From the NCBI GenBank assembly GCA_964529285.1, contig CAZGWK010000009.1, positions 1 through 64,000 on the forward strand: a DNA stretch of 64,000 bases, written 5' to 3'. The number at the start of each line of letters is the position of its first letter. Position 1 is the first letter of the stretch. The translations under genes were made by a program, and so were the position numbers. Below the pieces are notes generated by a model. It did no database searches and was not told the origin of the DNA. It worked only from the letters and a program-made list of their open reading frames with translations. Positions 50,430 to 58,511 of this stretch are shown here, piece after piece. This stretch comes from SURF-21 sp964529285 (GTDB taxonomy: Bacteria; Actinomycetota; Geothermincolia; Geothermincolales; RBG-13-55-18).

Positions 50430-50659
50430 TGCCCCTCCTCTCTTTGAGCCCGTTATTCCAGGTCTCTTCGTCTCTCTAACAGGATAAAGCACGTCCCGCC
50501 AGGAAAACAATTCCGTACAATCATATCGTCCAGGTGCTGTTTTCACTTGAGAAACGAGGGTTTCGAAAGCCGTATACGCGATCGTCAATAAGCCGGGGAT
50601 GGACTTCGTGAGCGATAGCTGAGCATGCCTGCGTGTATGCCATACGTATTGAACGATGT

Positions 50660-50665
50660 TATAAT
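50660..50665 (+). promoter_or_regulatory. Putative -10 element for the gamma-carbonic anhydrase gene
   Basis: A perfect TATAAT in an AT-rich stretch about 110 bases upstream of the start. The -35 region at the correct distance (ATGCCA) is poor, so this is only a candidate. Confidence 0.3.
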
Positions 50666-50774
50666 ATGTTGTCGTTTTCCGGCACGGTGTCGTATTCCGG
50701 CAATATACATGTGACCGACAGCCGCGGAAACGCGAGTGCGCGTCCGCAATGAGCTACAGGGAGGTCTTGCTGCG

Positions 50775-51263
50775 GTGCTGATCCCTTTTTACGACAGGTC
50801 ACCTCGCGTATCACCCGAGGCCTTTCTGGCTGAGGGCTGCCAGCTCATCGGGGACGTCCTCGTAGGCGCAAACGCGAGTATCTGGTACAACGCCGTTCTA
50901 CGGGCGGACCGGGGGGGAATCGTGGTGGGGGATTTCTCGAGCATCCAGGACTGCTGCGTGTTGCACGGCCCGGTCCAGGTCGGATCCAATGTTACCTGTG
51001 GGCACGGCGCCATCCTGCACGGGGCGACCATCGAGGACAACAGCGTGATCGGCATGAATGCTATAGTCCTCGATGGAGCGGTGGTCGGTCACGGCAGCAT
51101 CGTGGCGGCGGGAGCGGTTGTACCGCAGGGCATGAACATTCCGCCACGTTCCATGGTGATGGGGGTCCCGGCCAGGGTCACCAAGGAATTCGCGGAGGAG
51201 AACGAGGAAAAACTGCGGGAGATAGCGAGGGCTTACTTCGAATTCGCCCGGCCGCATATGTAG
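50775..51263 (+). CDS. Gamma carbonic anhydrase-like hexapeptide-repeat protein
   Basis: A 162-residue left-handed beta-helix protein. SPEAFLAEGCQLIGDVLVG, SIWYNAVLRAD and the hexapeptide repeats NVTCGHGAILHGATIEDNSVIGMNAIV match the gamma-CA/YrdA group. His residues in LHG, CGHG and LHGA correspond to the usual zinc ligands. YrdA/PaaY-type proteins may be carbonic anhydrases or thioesterases. GTG 50775 with AGGGAGG ten bases upstream is chosen; the in-phase GTG 50736 adds residues unlike the family. Confidence 0.85.
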   Translation: MLIPFYDRSPRVSPEAFLAEGCQLIGDVLVGANASIWYNAVLRADRGGIVVGDFSSIQDCCVLHGPVQVGSNVTCGHGAILHGATIEDNSVIGMNAIVLDGAVVGHGSIVAAGAVVPQGMNIPPRSMVMGVPARVTKEFAEENEEKLREIARAYFEFARPHM

Positions 51264-51370
51264 AACAGATAAAGTGTATAGAATGCATGCCTGTAGAAAG
51301 CGGGGAGGTGATCCAGGCCTATAATCCTCTCGATGTCCTAGCGAGGGATCCGATGATAAGGAGGTTTTTT

Positions 51371-52519
51371 ATGCGTGAAAGAGTAGCGATAGCCGGCATA
51401 GGCTATACAGCTTTTACCTCGGTTTCACCGGGCAGCTCCTTCCGGGAGCTCACCTATGAAGCCGCGGTTAAGGCCTACGAGGAAGCCGGTATAGAGCCGA
51501 AGGACGTTGATTCCTTCGTCTGTACGTCCGAGGATTTTTTGGAGGGCTACAGCATCTCCGACGAGTACTGCAATGACCAGCTCGGTGCCATACTCAAGCC
51601 CGCGCAGACCATCCCGGGAGACTTCATCCATTCCCTTGCGGTCGGGGTCATGCACGTCCTGACCGAGAGATTCGATATCGTGGTTCTGCAGGCACTGAGC
51701 AAGGCCAGCAATATGAAGACCATCCCGGAGATGACCAATTTCGCCATGGATCCGGTGCTCAACCGTCCACTGGACGTTACTGCCTATACGGTGGCCGGCC
51801 TGGAGATGAACAGGTTCCTTGAAGAGAAAAGGGCTACACGCCAGCAGTGTGCCGCAGTGGTGGTGAAGAACAAGGCGAACGCCCTTATCAACCCATCCGC
51901 CGCTTACGGCGCCGATGTAAGTGTCGAACAGGTGCTGGAGTCCGAGCCTATCGCCGAGCCTGTTCGCCTGCTCGACGTTGCACCTTATGCCGATGGAGCC
52001 GTGGTGATGGTTCTCTGCTCCGAGAAACTGGCTCCAAGTCTGTGCGACAATCCGGTATGGATAAAGGGCGTGGGTTGGTCCTCGGACAGCCCCACCCTGG
52101 AGAGCCGGGACTGGACCGACGGTGTCGCCGTGCGTCTGGCGGGAGACATGGCCTACAAGATGGCCGGGGTCGCCTGCCCGGCGAAGGAGATAGACCTGGC
52201 CGAGGTGAACGACGAGATAAGCTTCAAGGAGTTGCAGCACCTGGAGGCGCTGCGCCTCTTCGATACCGGCCAGGCGGGCAAGGCCACCGAGGACGGCAAG
52301 ACATCCCCGCATGGGACCCTTCCGGTCAACGTCTCCGGGGGAGGCCTCGGCGTCGGGCATCTCTTCGAGTGCTCCGGGGCGCAGAAGGTCCTCGAGCTCG
52401 TATTACAGCTGCGTGGCGAGGCGGGTGAGCGTCAGGCATGCGATGTCAGCACCGCGCTCGCACAGGCTTGGAGAGGGATCCCCACCACCTCCGCAGCCGT
52501 GGCCATACTCGGTAATTGA
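51371..52519 (+). CDS. Thiolase-fold protein 1, lacking the nucleophilic Cys
   Basis: A 382-residue thiolase-superfamily protein (SCP2/lipid-transfer type). RVAIAGIGYTAFTSV, AAVKAYEEAGIEPKDVDSFV and the C-terminal VSGGGLGVGHLFECSGAQ fit the fold; the last keeps the active-site His (GH). At the place of the nucleophilic Cys (about residue 87) it reads PGDFIHSLAVG, with no Cys. The second catalytic Cys near the end is also absent (WRGIPTTSAAVAIL). It is followed by a second such protein and two DUF35 proteins, like aldolase/thiolase-DUF35 complexes of steroid and aromatic CoA pathways. TAAGGAGG fixes the ATG at 51371. Confidence 0.82.
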   Translation: MRERVAIAGIGYTAFTSVSPGSSFRELTYEAAVKAYEEAGIEPKDVDSFVCTSEDFLEGYSISDEYCNDQLGAILKPAQTIPGDFIHSLAVGVMHVLTERFDIVVLQALSKASNMKTIPEMTNFAMDPVLNRPLDVTAYTVAGLEMNRFLEEKRATRQQCAAVVVKNKANALINPSAAYGADVSVEQVLESEPIAEPVRLLDVAPYADGAVVMVLCSEKLAPSLCDNPVWIKGVGWSSDSPTLESRDWTDGVAVRLAGDMAYKMAGVACPAKEIDLAEVNDEISFKELQHLEALRLFDTGQAGKATEDGKTSPHGTLPVNVSGGGLGVGHLFECSGAQKVLELVLQLRGEAGERQACDVSTALAQAWRGIPTTSAAVAILGN

Positions 52520-52539
52520 GGCTGAGGAGGTGACTTGAC

Positions 52540-53703
52540 ATGGCTTATCAGAAAGTAGCGATAGTAGGAGCAGGCATAACCAAGTTCGTACGCCGCGCCC
52601 AGGAGACCGGCAAGGAACTCGCCTCCCAGGCGAGCAAGATGGCGTTGGATTCATGCGGCATGAACATGAAGGACATCGAAAGCGTAAGTCTGGGGACCGC
52701 ACCGGATGCCTTCGACGGCGTGCACCTGAAGGGAGAATATCTCAGCGATGGTTCGGGAGGTTGGAGGAAGCCGTACATGCGACAGTTCGTGGGAGGAGGA
52801 ACCGGTGTGTTCGCCCCCATACACGGCTGGCTGCACGTGGCCTCGGGCATGTTCGATACCTGCCTGGTGGTCTGCTCTGAGAAGATGAGCTCCTGTTACC
52901 CGCACCCCCAGGGTGCCTTCAAGACGATCTTCGACCATACCACCGAACAGGAACTCGATCCGACGCTGATCTGGATCTTTGCCCTGGAGATGAACCGCTT
53001 CATGTCTGCTTACGGCATGACAAAAGAGGAGATCGCCCAGGTCTCGGTCAAGAACAAGAAGAACGCCATGGACCACCCGGCGGCTCAGCTTCCCATGGAG
53101 ATCACCGTGGATGACGTCATGAACTCCGAAATGCTGGCATGGCCCGTGAACCGACTGGACATCAGCCCCGCCTCGGATGGGGCGGCTGCGATTGTGCTGG
53201 CCTCGGAGCACACCGCCAAGCGTATAACCAATAAGCCGGTATGGATAGATGGCGTGGGCTGGAACCTGGATACCGCCTACTGGGCGACGAGGGACCTGTC
53301 ATATCCCCGTTACGTGGAGAAAGCGGCGAGGATGGCGTACGACATGGCGGGTATAGTGGAGCCGAAAAGGGAGATAGAGATCGCCGAGCCCTACGACCCC
53401 TTCGACTACAAGGAACTGCATCACATGGAAGGACTGCAGCTCGCCGACCGCGGTGAGGCAGTGCAGATGTTGCTCGACGGCAAGACCCAGAGAGATGGAG
53501 ACAGGCCCATGTGCCCGTCCGGGGGAGCCCTGGGAGTCGGGAACCCCATCGCGGCCACGGGTCTTATGAAGGTCATCGAGATCTTCCTGCAATTGCGCGG
53601 TGAGGCAGGGAAGCGGCAGGTACCAGGAAGCCCCCGTTGCGGTCTCGCCCAGGCCTGGGGGGACTTGATGCAGGTGGGCACCGTCGTTGTCCTGCGGAGA
53701 TAA
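52540..53703 (+). CDS. Thiolase-fold protein 2, lacking Cys and His of the active site
   Basis: A 387-residue paralogue of the preceding protein, again thiolase-like. KVAIVGAGITKF and LVVCSEKMSS are thiolase features. At the nucleophile position it reads VGGGTGVFAP, so Gly replaces Cys, and the GHP motif is GNPIAATG, so Asn replaces His. Hence it is unlikely to be a classical thiolase; it could be the structural or aldolase subunit of a heteromer with protein 1 (inferred). It starts 20 bases after protein 1 and precedes DUF35 gene 1 by 12 bases. Confidence 0.8.
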   Translation: MAYQKVAIVGAGITKFVRRAQETGKELASQASKMALDSCGMNMKDIESVSLGTAPDAFDGVHLKGEYLSDGSGGWRKPYMRQFVGGGTGVFAPIHGWLHVASGMFDTCLVVCSEKMSSCYPHPQGAFKTIFDHTTEQELDPTLIWIFALEMNRFMSAYGMTKEEIAQVSVKNKKNAMDHPAAQLPMEITVDDVMNSEMLAWPVNRLDISPASDGAAAIVLASEHTAKRITNKPVWIDGVGWNLDTAYWATRDLSYPRYVEKAARMAYDMAGIVEPKREIEIAEPYDPFDYKELHHMEGLQLADRGEAVQMLLDGKTQRDGDRPMCPSGGALGVGNPIAATGLMKVIEIFLQLRGEAGKRQVPGSPRCGLAQAWGDLMQVGTVVVLRR

Positions 53704-53715
53704 AGGGGGTGCGAA

Positions 53716-54237
53716 ATGGAACTCGATAAGAAAGATCTCGGCGGCACGCATTACAAGGAATCCGCGCTGAAAGAAGGTAAGTTGCTCAGCCTGGCGATGC
53801 AGCCCAAACTCCAGTATGCATGGGATAACGGCCCGGCCATAGGAAGATACCTGGCGGAGCTCAAGGAAGGGCGTATAATCGCCCGCAAATGCAATAAATG
53901 CCGGCGTATCATGATCCCGCCGCGCATGTTCTGCGAGCTCTGCTGGCGCCCCACCGACGAATGGGTATACGTCAAGGACACGGGAACGATCAATACCTTC
54001 TCCATCTGCTACGTGAACTGGGATGCCTCGCGCATCAAGAAGGGAGAGAAGCCCCATCTCCCCGCGGTCATCGAGATCGACGGGGCCTCCGAGGGCATGG
54101 GGATCCTGCACGTGCTGGGAGAGGTAGAACCGGAAAAGATCAAGATCGGCATGAAGGTCAAGGCGGTGTGGAAGAAGCCCGGGGAGAGGGAGGGCGCCAT
54201 CACCGATATCCTTTATTTCAAGCCGGTGAGGGGGTGA
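53716..54237 (+). CDS. DUF35 zinc-ribbon/OB-fold protein 1
   Basis: A 173-residue acyl-CoA-binding-type protein. The zinc ribbon CNKC-x(10)-FCELC lies at about 58-74, followed by the OB-fold with VKDTGTINTFSICYVNW and VGMKVKAVW-like KIGMKVKAVWKKP. DUF35 proteins pair with thiolases or thiolase-like aldolases, shuttling or holding acyl-CoA. Here it directly follows thiolase-like gene 2, in the typical order. A longer N-terminal region (about 50 residues) precedes the ribbon. Confidence 0.87.
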   Translation: MELDKKDLGGTHYKESALKEGKLLSLAMQPKLQYAWDNGPAIGRYLAELKEGRIIARKCNKCRRIMIPPRMFCELCWRPTDEWVYVKDTGTINTFSICYVNWDASRIKKGEKPHLPAVIEIDGASEGMGILHVLGEVEPEKIKIGMKVKAVWKKPGEREGAITDILYFKPVRG

Positions 54238-54238
54238 G

Positions 54239-54715
54239 ATGATGGGCCTGACAGAGAGAATCAACCGTAACGTCGATCTCACCTGGTACGAGGGAGAGAT
54301 ACCGGTAAATTACGTCTACACCTACGGTCTGGCCTTGGAGAAATTCTTCCGCGCCATCAAGGACCAGGGAAAGTTCCTGGCCTCGCGCTGCAAGGGATGC
54401 GGGGTCACCTATTTCCCGGCCCGCACGTTCTGCGAGCGATGCCTGGAGAAGATAGACGGCACCGTTACCGTTCCCGGCACGGGCAGGGTATATGCTTACA
54501 CGCTGGTTCACCTGAATATGGACGAGTCACCCAAGAAGGAGCCGGTCCTGGTAGCGCTCATCGACATGGACGGTACCGACTGCCGGTTTCTGCATTATCT
54601 CACCGGTGTAAAGGCGGAAAAGGTAGAGGTGGGCATGAAGGTCAAGCCGGTGCTCAAGGCCAAGAAAGAACGCAAGGGCCACATCGAGGACCTCGTGGGT
54701 TTCAAGCCGGCCTAA
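54239..54715 (+). CDS. DUF35 zinc-ribbon/OB-fold protein 2
   Basis: A 158-residue homologue of the preceding protein. The zinc ribbon CKGC-x(10)-FCERC is at about 50-66, and the OB-fold has VPGTGRVYAYTLVHLNM and VEVGMKVKPVLKAKKE. It has a start ATG one base beyond the previous stop (a second ATG follows), so it is coupled. Two thiolase-like and two DUF35 genes in one run suggest two complexes or one four-subunit complex. A terminator follows. Confidence 0.87.
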   Translation: MMGLTERINRNVDLTWYEGEIPVNYVYTYGLALEKFFRAIKDQGKFLASRCKGCGVTYFPARTFCERCLEKIDGTVTVPGTGRVYAYTLVHLNMDESPKKEPVLVALIDMDGTDCRFLHYLTGVKAEKVEVGMKVKPVLKAKKERKGHIEDLVGFKPA

Positions 54716-54735
54716 GCCTGTGGAATAGAGATGAC

Positions 54736-54768
54736 GGGGGGAGGCTTTCGCCTCCCCCTTCTATTTTG
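54736..54768 (+). terminator. Intrinsic terminator after the thiolase/DUF35 cluster
   Basis: GGGGGAGGC-TTTC-GCCTCCCCC stem of nine pairs, extended by a G-T pair, followed by TTCTATTTT. It ends the 51371-54715 operon. Confidence 0.85.
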
Positions 54769-54842
54769 GGCGCGGTCTGGTAAGGGGACGTAGTACTGCC
54801 GGCTATCTTAAACCGGGACGGGATCAAACGTGCGCTAAGACA

Positions 54843-54871
54843 TTGGAGACGGCGGATTTTTACTATATAAT
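54843..54871 (+). promoter_or_regulatory. Putative promoter for the acyl-CoA dehydrogenase genes
   Basis: TTGGAG (54843-54848), a 17-base spacer and TATAAT (54866-54871): perfect -10, four-of-six -35 and ideal spacing. It lies about 100 bases upstream of the first acyl-CoA dehydrogenase gene, after the terminator. Confidence 0.6.
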
Positions 54872-54971
54872 CCCACATGGGGAGCTTCCGGCGCTTCCCG
54901 TGCAGCGCATATCGCGGCAATAGACATTATAAGGCCTGTAGCAATGCAGGGAGCAAGAGTTGAGGCAGGTG

Positions 54972-56129
54972 ATGCAATTGTTGTACGAACTAGACGAAGA
55001 AAAGAAGCTATTCAAGCAGACGGTCAGGGATTTCTCCGAGCAGGTAATACGCCCCCAGACGGATCACCTCTGGGAAACGGGAGAGTTCCCCTACGAAATA
55101 ATCAAGCAGATGGGAGACCTCGGCATACTGGGGATACCCTGGCCGGAGGAATACGGCGGTGCGGGTGGGGACTACCTGGCTTACGCCATTGCGGTGGAGG
55201 AGATAGCCAGGGTCGACGGTTCGTGCGCCATCACCGTAGAAGCGCATATATCCCTCGGCTCCAGCCCCTTTTACTATTACGGGAGCGAGGAGCAGAAGCA
55301 GGAGTGGCTGGTGCCCCTGGCCCAGGGGAAGATGCTCGGCTCCTTCGGCCTCACGGAACCGGAGGCCGGTTCCGACGCCGGCAACACCCAGACCAAGGCG
55401 GAGCTTAGGGACGGGGAGTGGGTGATCAACGGCACCAAGTGCTTCATCACCAACCCCGGCACCGAGATGAGCGGAGTCGTTACGGTGACCGTCGTCACCG
55501 GAGAGCGCGACGGCGGGCGCAAGGAGATATCCAACATCTATGTCCCCAAGGGCACCCCCGGCTATAATATCTCGCCGAAGTACAAGAAGATGGGCTGGCA
55601 TGCCTCAGACACTCGCGAGCTGAATTTCGAGGACTGCAGGGTTCCGGAAAGCAACCTCATCGGCGAGCGCGGCGAAGGCTTCAAACAGTTCCTGGACTGC
55701 CTGGACGGGGGGCGTATAGCCATTGCCGCACTGGCGGTGGGGAACGCTCAGGGGGCTTTTGAAGAGTGCTTGAAGTATGCAAAGGAGCGCGTACAGTTTA
55801 AACGGCCCATCGGCAAGTTCCAGGCCATCCAGTTCAAGCTGGCCGACATGGCTACGGACATCGAGATAGCCAGGGATATCACCTACAAGGCTGCGGCCAT
55901 GCGAGATGCCAAGGTGCCGCATACCAAGGAAGCGGCCATGGCCAAGTTGTTCTCCTCCGAGATGTGCATGCGCACCACTACCCAGGCGGTGCAGGTCTTC
56001 GGAGGCTACGGTTTTATGGACGAGTACCCTGTGTCCCGTTTCTTCCGCGATGCCAAGATACTGGAGATAGGCGAAGGTACATCGGAAGTCCAGCGTATAG
56101 TCATAGCCCGCGAACTCGATCTGAGATAG
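54972..56129 (+). CDS. Acyl-CoA dehydrogenase 1
   Basis: A 385-residue FAD-dependent acyl-CoA dehydrogenase. FGLTEPEAGSDAGNT and KCFITNPGTE are the ACAD signatures, with FAD- and substrate-binding; the C-terminal EIGEGTSEVQRIVIAREL keeps the catalytic Glu of the (Y)EGT motif. VQVFGGYGFMDEYPVSRFFRD is the second PROSITE-type motif (quoted in part). Substrate is unknown; neighbours suggest fatty- or branched-acyl-CoA degradation. ATG 54972 is used; TTG 54960 is an in-phase alternative. Confidence 0.92.
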   Translation: MQLLYELDEEKKLFKQTVRDFSEQVIRPQTDHLWETGEFPYEIIKQMGDLGILGIPWPEEYGGAGGDYLAYAIAVEEIARVDGSCAITVEAHISLGSSPFYYYGSEEQKQEWLVPLAQGKMLGSFGLTEPEAGSDAGNTQTKAELRDGEWVINGTKCFITNPGTEMSGVVTVTVVTGERDGGRKEISNIYVPKGTPGYNISPKYKKMGWHASDTRELNFEDCRVPESNLIGERGEGFKQFLDCLDGGRIAIAALAVGNAQGAFEECLKYAKERVQFKRPIGKFQAIQFKLADMATDIEIARDITYKAAAMRDAKVPHTKEAAMAKLFSSEMCMRTTTQAVQVFGGYGFMDEYPVSRFFRDAKILEIGEGTSEVQRIVIARELDLR

Positions 56130-56171
56130 TACGCTTCGAACCAGTATAAGAACCAGGATCTGGAGGAAGAA

Positions 56172-56829
56172 ATGAAAGAAACGGTGGTAGTAAGCTCAGC
56201 CAGGACGCCTTTCGGTAGGCTGGTAGGCGCACTGAAGGATTTCACCGCCCAGGATCTCGGAGGCATGGTCATCAGAGAAGCGCTGCAGCGTGCAAGCCTC
56301 GATCCCGAACTGGTGGACTGCGTGATCATGGGCCAGGTACTCACCGGCGGCCAGGGCCAGATCCCGGCGCGCCAGGCGGCCGTAAAGGGCGGTATCCCCA
56401 AGGATAAATGGTGCATCAACGTGAACAAGGTCTGTATCTCATCCCTGCCCGGCGCTCTCCATATTATCTGCCCTCGACAAGGCCGAAATGCAGGTGAGCG
56501 ACCTCAAGCTGCTTGAGATAAACGAGGCCCTCTTGATGAATACGGGGTCACCGGGCGCGAGCGCGGTGAGCGACCTCAAGCTGCTTGAGATAAACGAGGC
56601 CTTCGCCAGCGTTACCTGGCGCTCGACCGAACTGCTCGGGCTGGATCCGGAGACGATGGAAAACGTGAACGTGAACGGCGGCGCCATCGCTTTCGGCCAC
56701 CCCATAGGCGTGAGCGGTATCCGCATCGTCACCACCCTGGCGTATGAACTGCGCCGCAGGGGAGGCGGATACGGCGCGGCGGGCATCTGCGGCGGCCAGG
56801 GCGACGGGATGGTCATAAAGGCGGATTGA
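56172..56829 (+). pseudogene. Acetyl-CoA acetyltransferase (thiolase) remnant, internally deleted and rearranged
   Basis: The first ~95 codons read a normal thiolase start (VVVSSARTPFGRLVGALKD, GQVLTGGQGQIPARQAAVKG) up to NVNKVCIS with the nucleophilic Cys. Then the frame breaks near 56460. The C-terminal part resumes in another frame (LDKAEMQVSDLKLLEINEA) and ends normally with AIAFGHPIGVSG and GICGGQGDG. About 180 residues are missing. In the second part a 37-base segment is duplicated at 56493-56529 and 56565-56601. The GGAGGAAG start signal is intact. Assembly error is possible. Confidence 0.75.
56493..56601 (+). repeat. 37-base direct duplication inside the broken thiolase
   Basis: The segments 56493-56529 and 56565-56601 are identical over 37 bases and are 72 bases apart, so the frame is kept (SDLKLLEINEA occurs twice). 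The 35-base connector is not present elsewhere in the window as far as I can see. Confidence 0.85.
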
Positions 56830-56943
56830 GGCAGCTTGGCGGCTCAGACCCCTTACATATTAGGTAGGGGATGATAATATATTGATGATTTTAAAGACCC
56901 ATGGCCACAAAGCGGTATTGCAATCTAGCCTTAGGAGGAAAAG

Positions 56944-58080
56944 ATGTATGAGTTGAACGAAGAGCAGAAAATGCTTCAGCAGACCGTGCGCCAACTGGCG
57001 AAGGACAAGGTGGAGCCGAGGGCGATGGACATCGACGCCAGCGGAGAATACCCGTGGGATATGTTCGAGCTCCTGCGCGATAACGATCTGTTTGCACTCT
57101 GTTTCCCGGAGGAGCTGGACGGGGCGGGCGCCGACCTGCTCACCATATGTATTGCCATCGAGGAACTGGCCAAGGTATGCACGAACACCAGCCTCATACT
57201 GGGAGTATGCAAGCTGGGGTCGCAGCCGATAATGCTGGCCGCCAGCGACGAGCAGCTCAAGAAGTACATCCCGCCCCTGGCGCGGGGCGAGAAGCAGTGC
57301 GCCTTCGGCCTCACCGAGCCCGGCGCCGGTTCCGACGCGGCGGCCATGAGCAGCCGGGCGGTGAAGAAAAACGGAGTATACGTCATCAATGGAGGGAAGT
57401 GCTTCATCACCAACGGCGGCATCGCCGATATATATTCCGTTTTCGCGAAGACCGACGACAGCGCCGGCGTCAAGGGCATCTCCGGCTTCATCGTCGAGAA
57501 GGACTTCCCCGGCTTTGGTATCGGCAAGATCGAGCACAAGATGGGGATCAGGGGCTCCCAGACCTGCGAGCTCGTCTTTGACGACATGGAGGTGCCGGAA
57601 GAGAACCTACTGGGCAAGGAGGGCGACGGCTTCAAGATAGCCATGATGACCCTGGACCGCACCCGTCCCTCCATCGGTGCGCAGGCGGTTGGTATCGCCG
57701 CGGGAGCACTGGAACATGCCGCCGCTTACATGAAGGAAAGGGTGCAGTTCGGCGGACCCATAGCCCGCCTGCAGGGCCTCCAGTTCATGCTGGCGGACAT
57801 GGCCATGCAGGTAGAGGCCGCGCGGCACCTGGTCTACCATTCGGCGCACATGATCGAGACGGTGGGGCGCGAGGCCTCGGCGGTGTCGGCCATGGCCAAG
57901 TGCTTCGCATCGGACGTGGCCATGAAGGTGACCGTGGATGCGGTGCAGATACTGGGGGGATACGGCTACATGGTCGAGTATCCGCTGGAGCGCATGATGC
58001 GCGACGCCAAGATAACCCAGATCTACGAGGGCACCAACCAGATCCAGCGTGTGGTCATCGCCAGGCACCTGACAAGATAA
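56944..58080 (+). CDS. Acyl-CoA dehydrogenase 2
   Basis: A 378-residue acyl-CoA dehydrogenase of short-chain/butyryl type. FGLTEPGAGSDAAAM, GKCFITNGG and QILGGYGYMVEYPLERMMRD (quoted in part) are the family signatures, and IYEGTNQIQRVV holds the catalytic Glu. It is a different branch from dehydrogenase 1 (YEGTNQ rather than GEGTSE). AGGAGGAAAAG precedes the ATG. It follows the thiolase remnant on the same strand and is closed by a perfect terminator. Confidence 0.94.
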   Translation: MYELNEEQKMLQQTVRQLAKDKVEPRAMDIDASGEYPWDMFELLRDNDLFALCFPEELDGAGADLLTICIAIEELAKVCTNTSLILGVCKLGSQPIMLAASDEQLKKYIPPLARGEKQCAFGLTEPGAGSDAAAMSSRAVKKNGVYVINGGKCFITNGGIADIYSVFAKTDDSAGVKGISGFIVEKDFPGFGIGKIEHKMGIRGSQTCELVFDDMEVPEENLLGKEGDGFKIAMMTLDRTRPSIGAQAVGIAAGALEHAAAYMKERVQFGGPIARLQGLQFMLADMAMQVEAARHLVYHSAHMIETVGREASAVSAMAKCFASDVAMKVTVDAVQILGGYGYMVEYPLERMMRDAKITQIYEGTNQIQRVVIARHLTR

Positions 58081-58147
58081 AAGGCCCGAGCGGCGCCTGG
58101 CCGCACGGTGGACGACCGCCGGCATCCACGGGCGCATGAGAGGAACA

Positions 58148-58180
58148 GATGGGACGCGGCGTGCCGCGTCCCATCTTTCT
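58148..58180 (+). terminator. Intrinsic terminator after acyl-CoA dehydrogenase 2
   Basis: GATGGGACGCGGC-GT-GCCGCGTCCCATC, a perfect 13-bp inverted repeat, followed by TTTCT. It ends the acyl-CoA dehydrogenase operon. Confidence 0.87.
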
Positions 58181-58183
58181 GTC

Positions 58184-58453
58184 GCGTTGCGGGAAGCAAC
58201 TTCGAAAGACCCCGTTGAAGTGCCCCTTATCACCCAGCTGTAGCCCGTTTATCGCATAATCAACCGATGCGTTGCGGGAAGCAACTTCGAAAGACCCCGT
58301 TGAAGTGCCCCTTATCACCCAGCNNNNNNNNNNNNNNNNNNNNNNNNNNNNNNNNNNNNNNNNNNNNNNNNNNNNNNNNNNNNNNNNNNNNNNNNNNNNN
58401 NNNNNNNNNNNNNNNNNNNNNNNTGTAGACCGTTTATCGCATAATCAACCGAT
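58184..58453. repeat. Tandem repeat with an 85-base unit, interrupted by an assembly gap
   Basis: The 55-base piece at 58184-58238 is repeated exactly at 58269-58323, and the following 30 bases at 58239-58268 recur after the gap at 58424-58453 with one change (TGTAGCCC to TGTAGACC). The unit is therefore 85 bases, and at least two copies are visible. The gap sits exactly at the point where a copy would continue, so the array may be longer. No spacers differ between copies, so it is not a CRISPR array. Confidence 0.85.
58324..58423. other. Assembly gap of 100 N
   Basis: Exactly 100 N, the customary placeholder for a scaffold join of unknown length. The flanks are repeat units, which explains why assembly failed. 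Any gene reading across it is not real in its N-containing part. Confidence 0.98.
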
Positions 58454-58511
58454 ATCTCGCGTTCCTCGTATCCCCGAAGCACAAGGTAAGGATGAAAAGA
58501 GGGATGCGAAA

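Noticed and set aside
58184..58453. CRISPR array
   Set aside because: Repeat unit is 85 bases with no variable spacers, and no cas genes are nearby.
58272..58511. An N-terminal extension of the subtilase across the N gap
   Set aside because: It runs through undetermined bases and repeat units; the signal peptide begins at ATG 58512.
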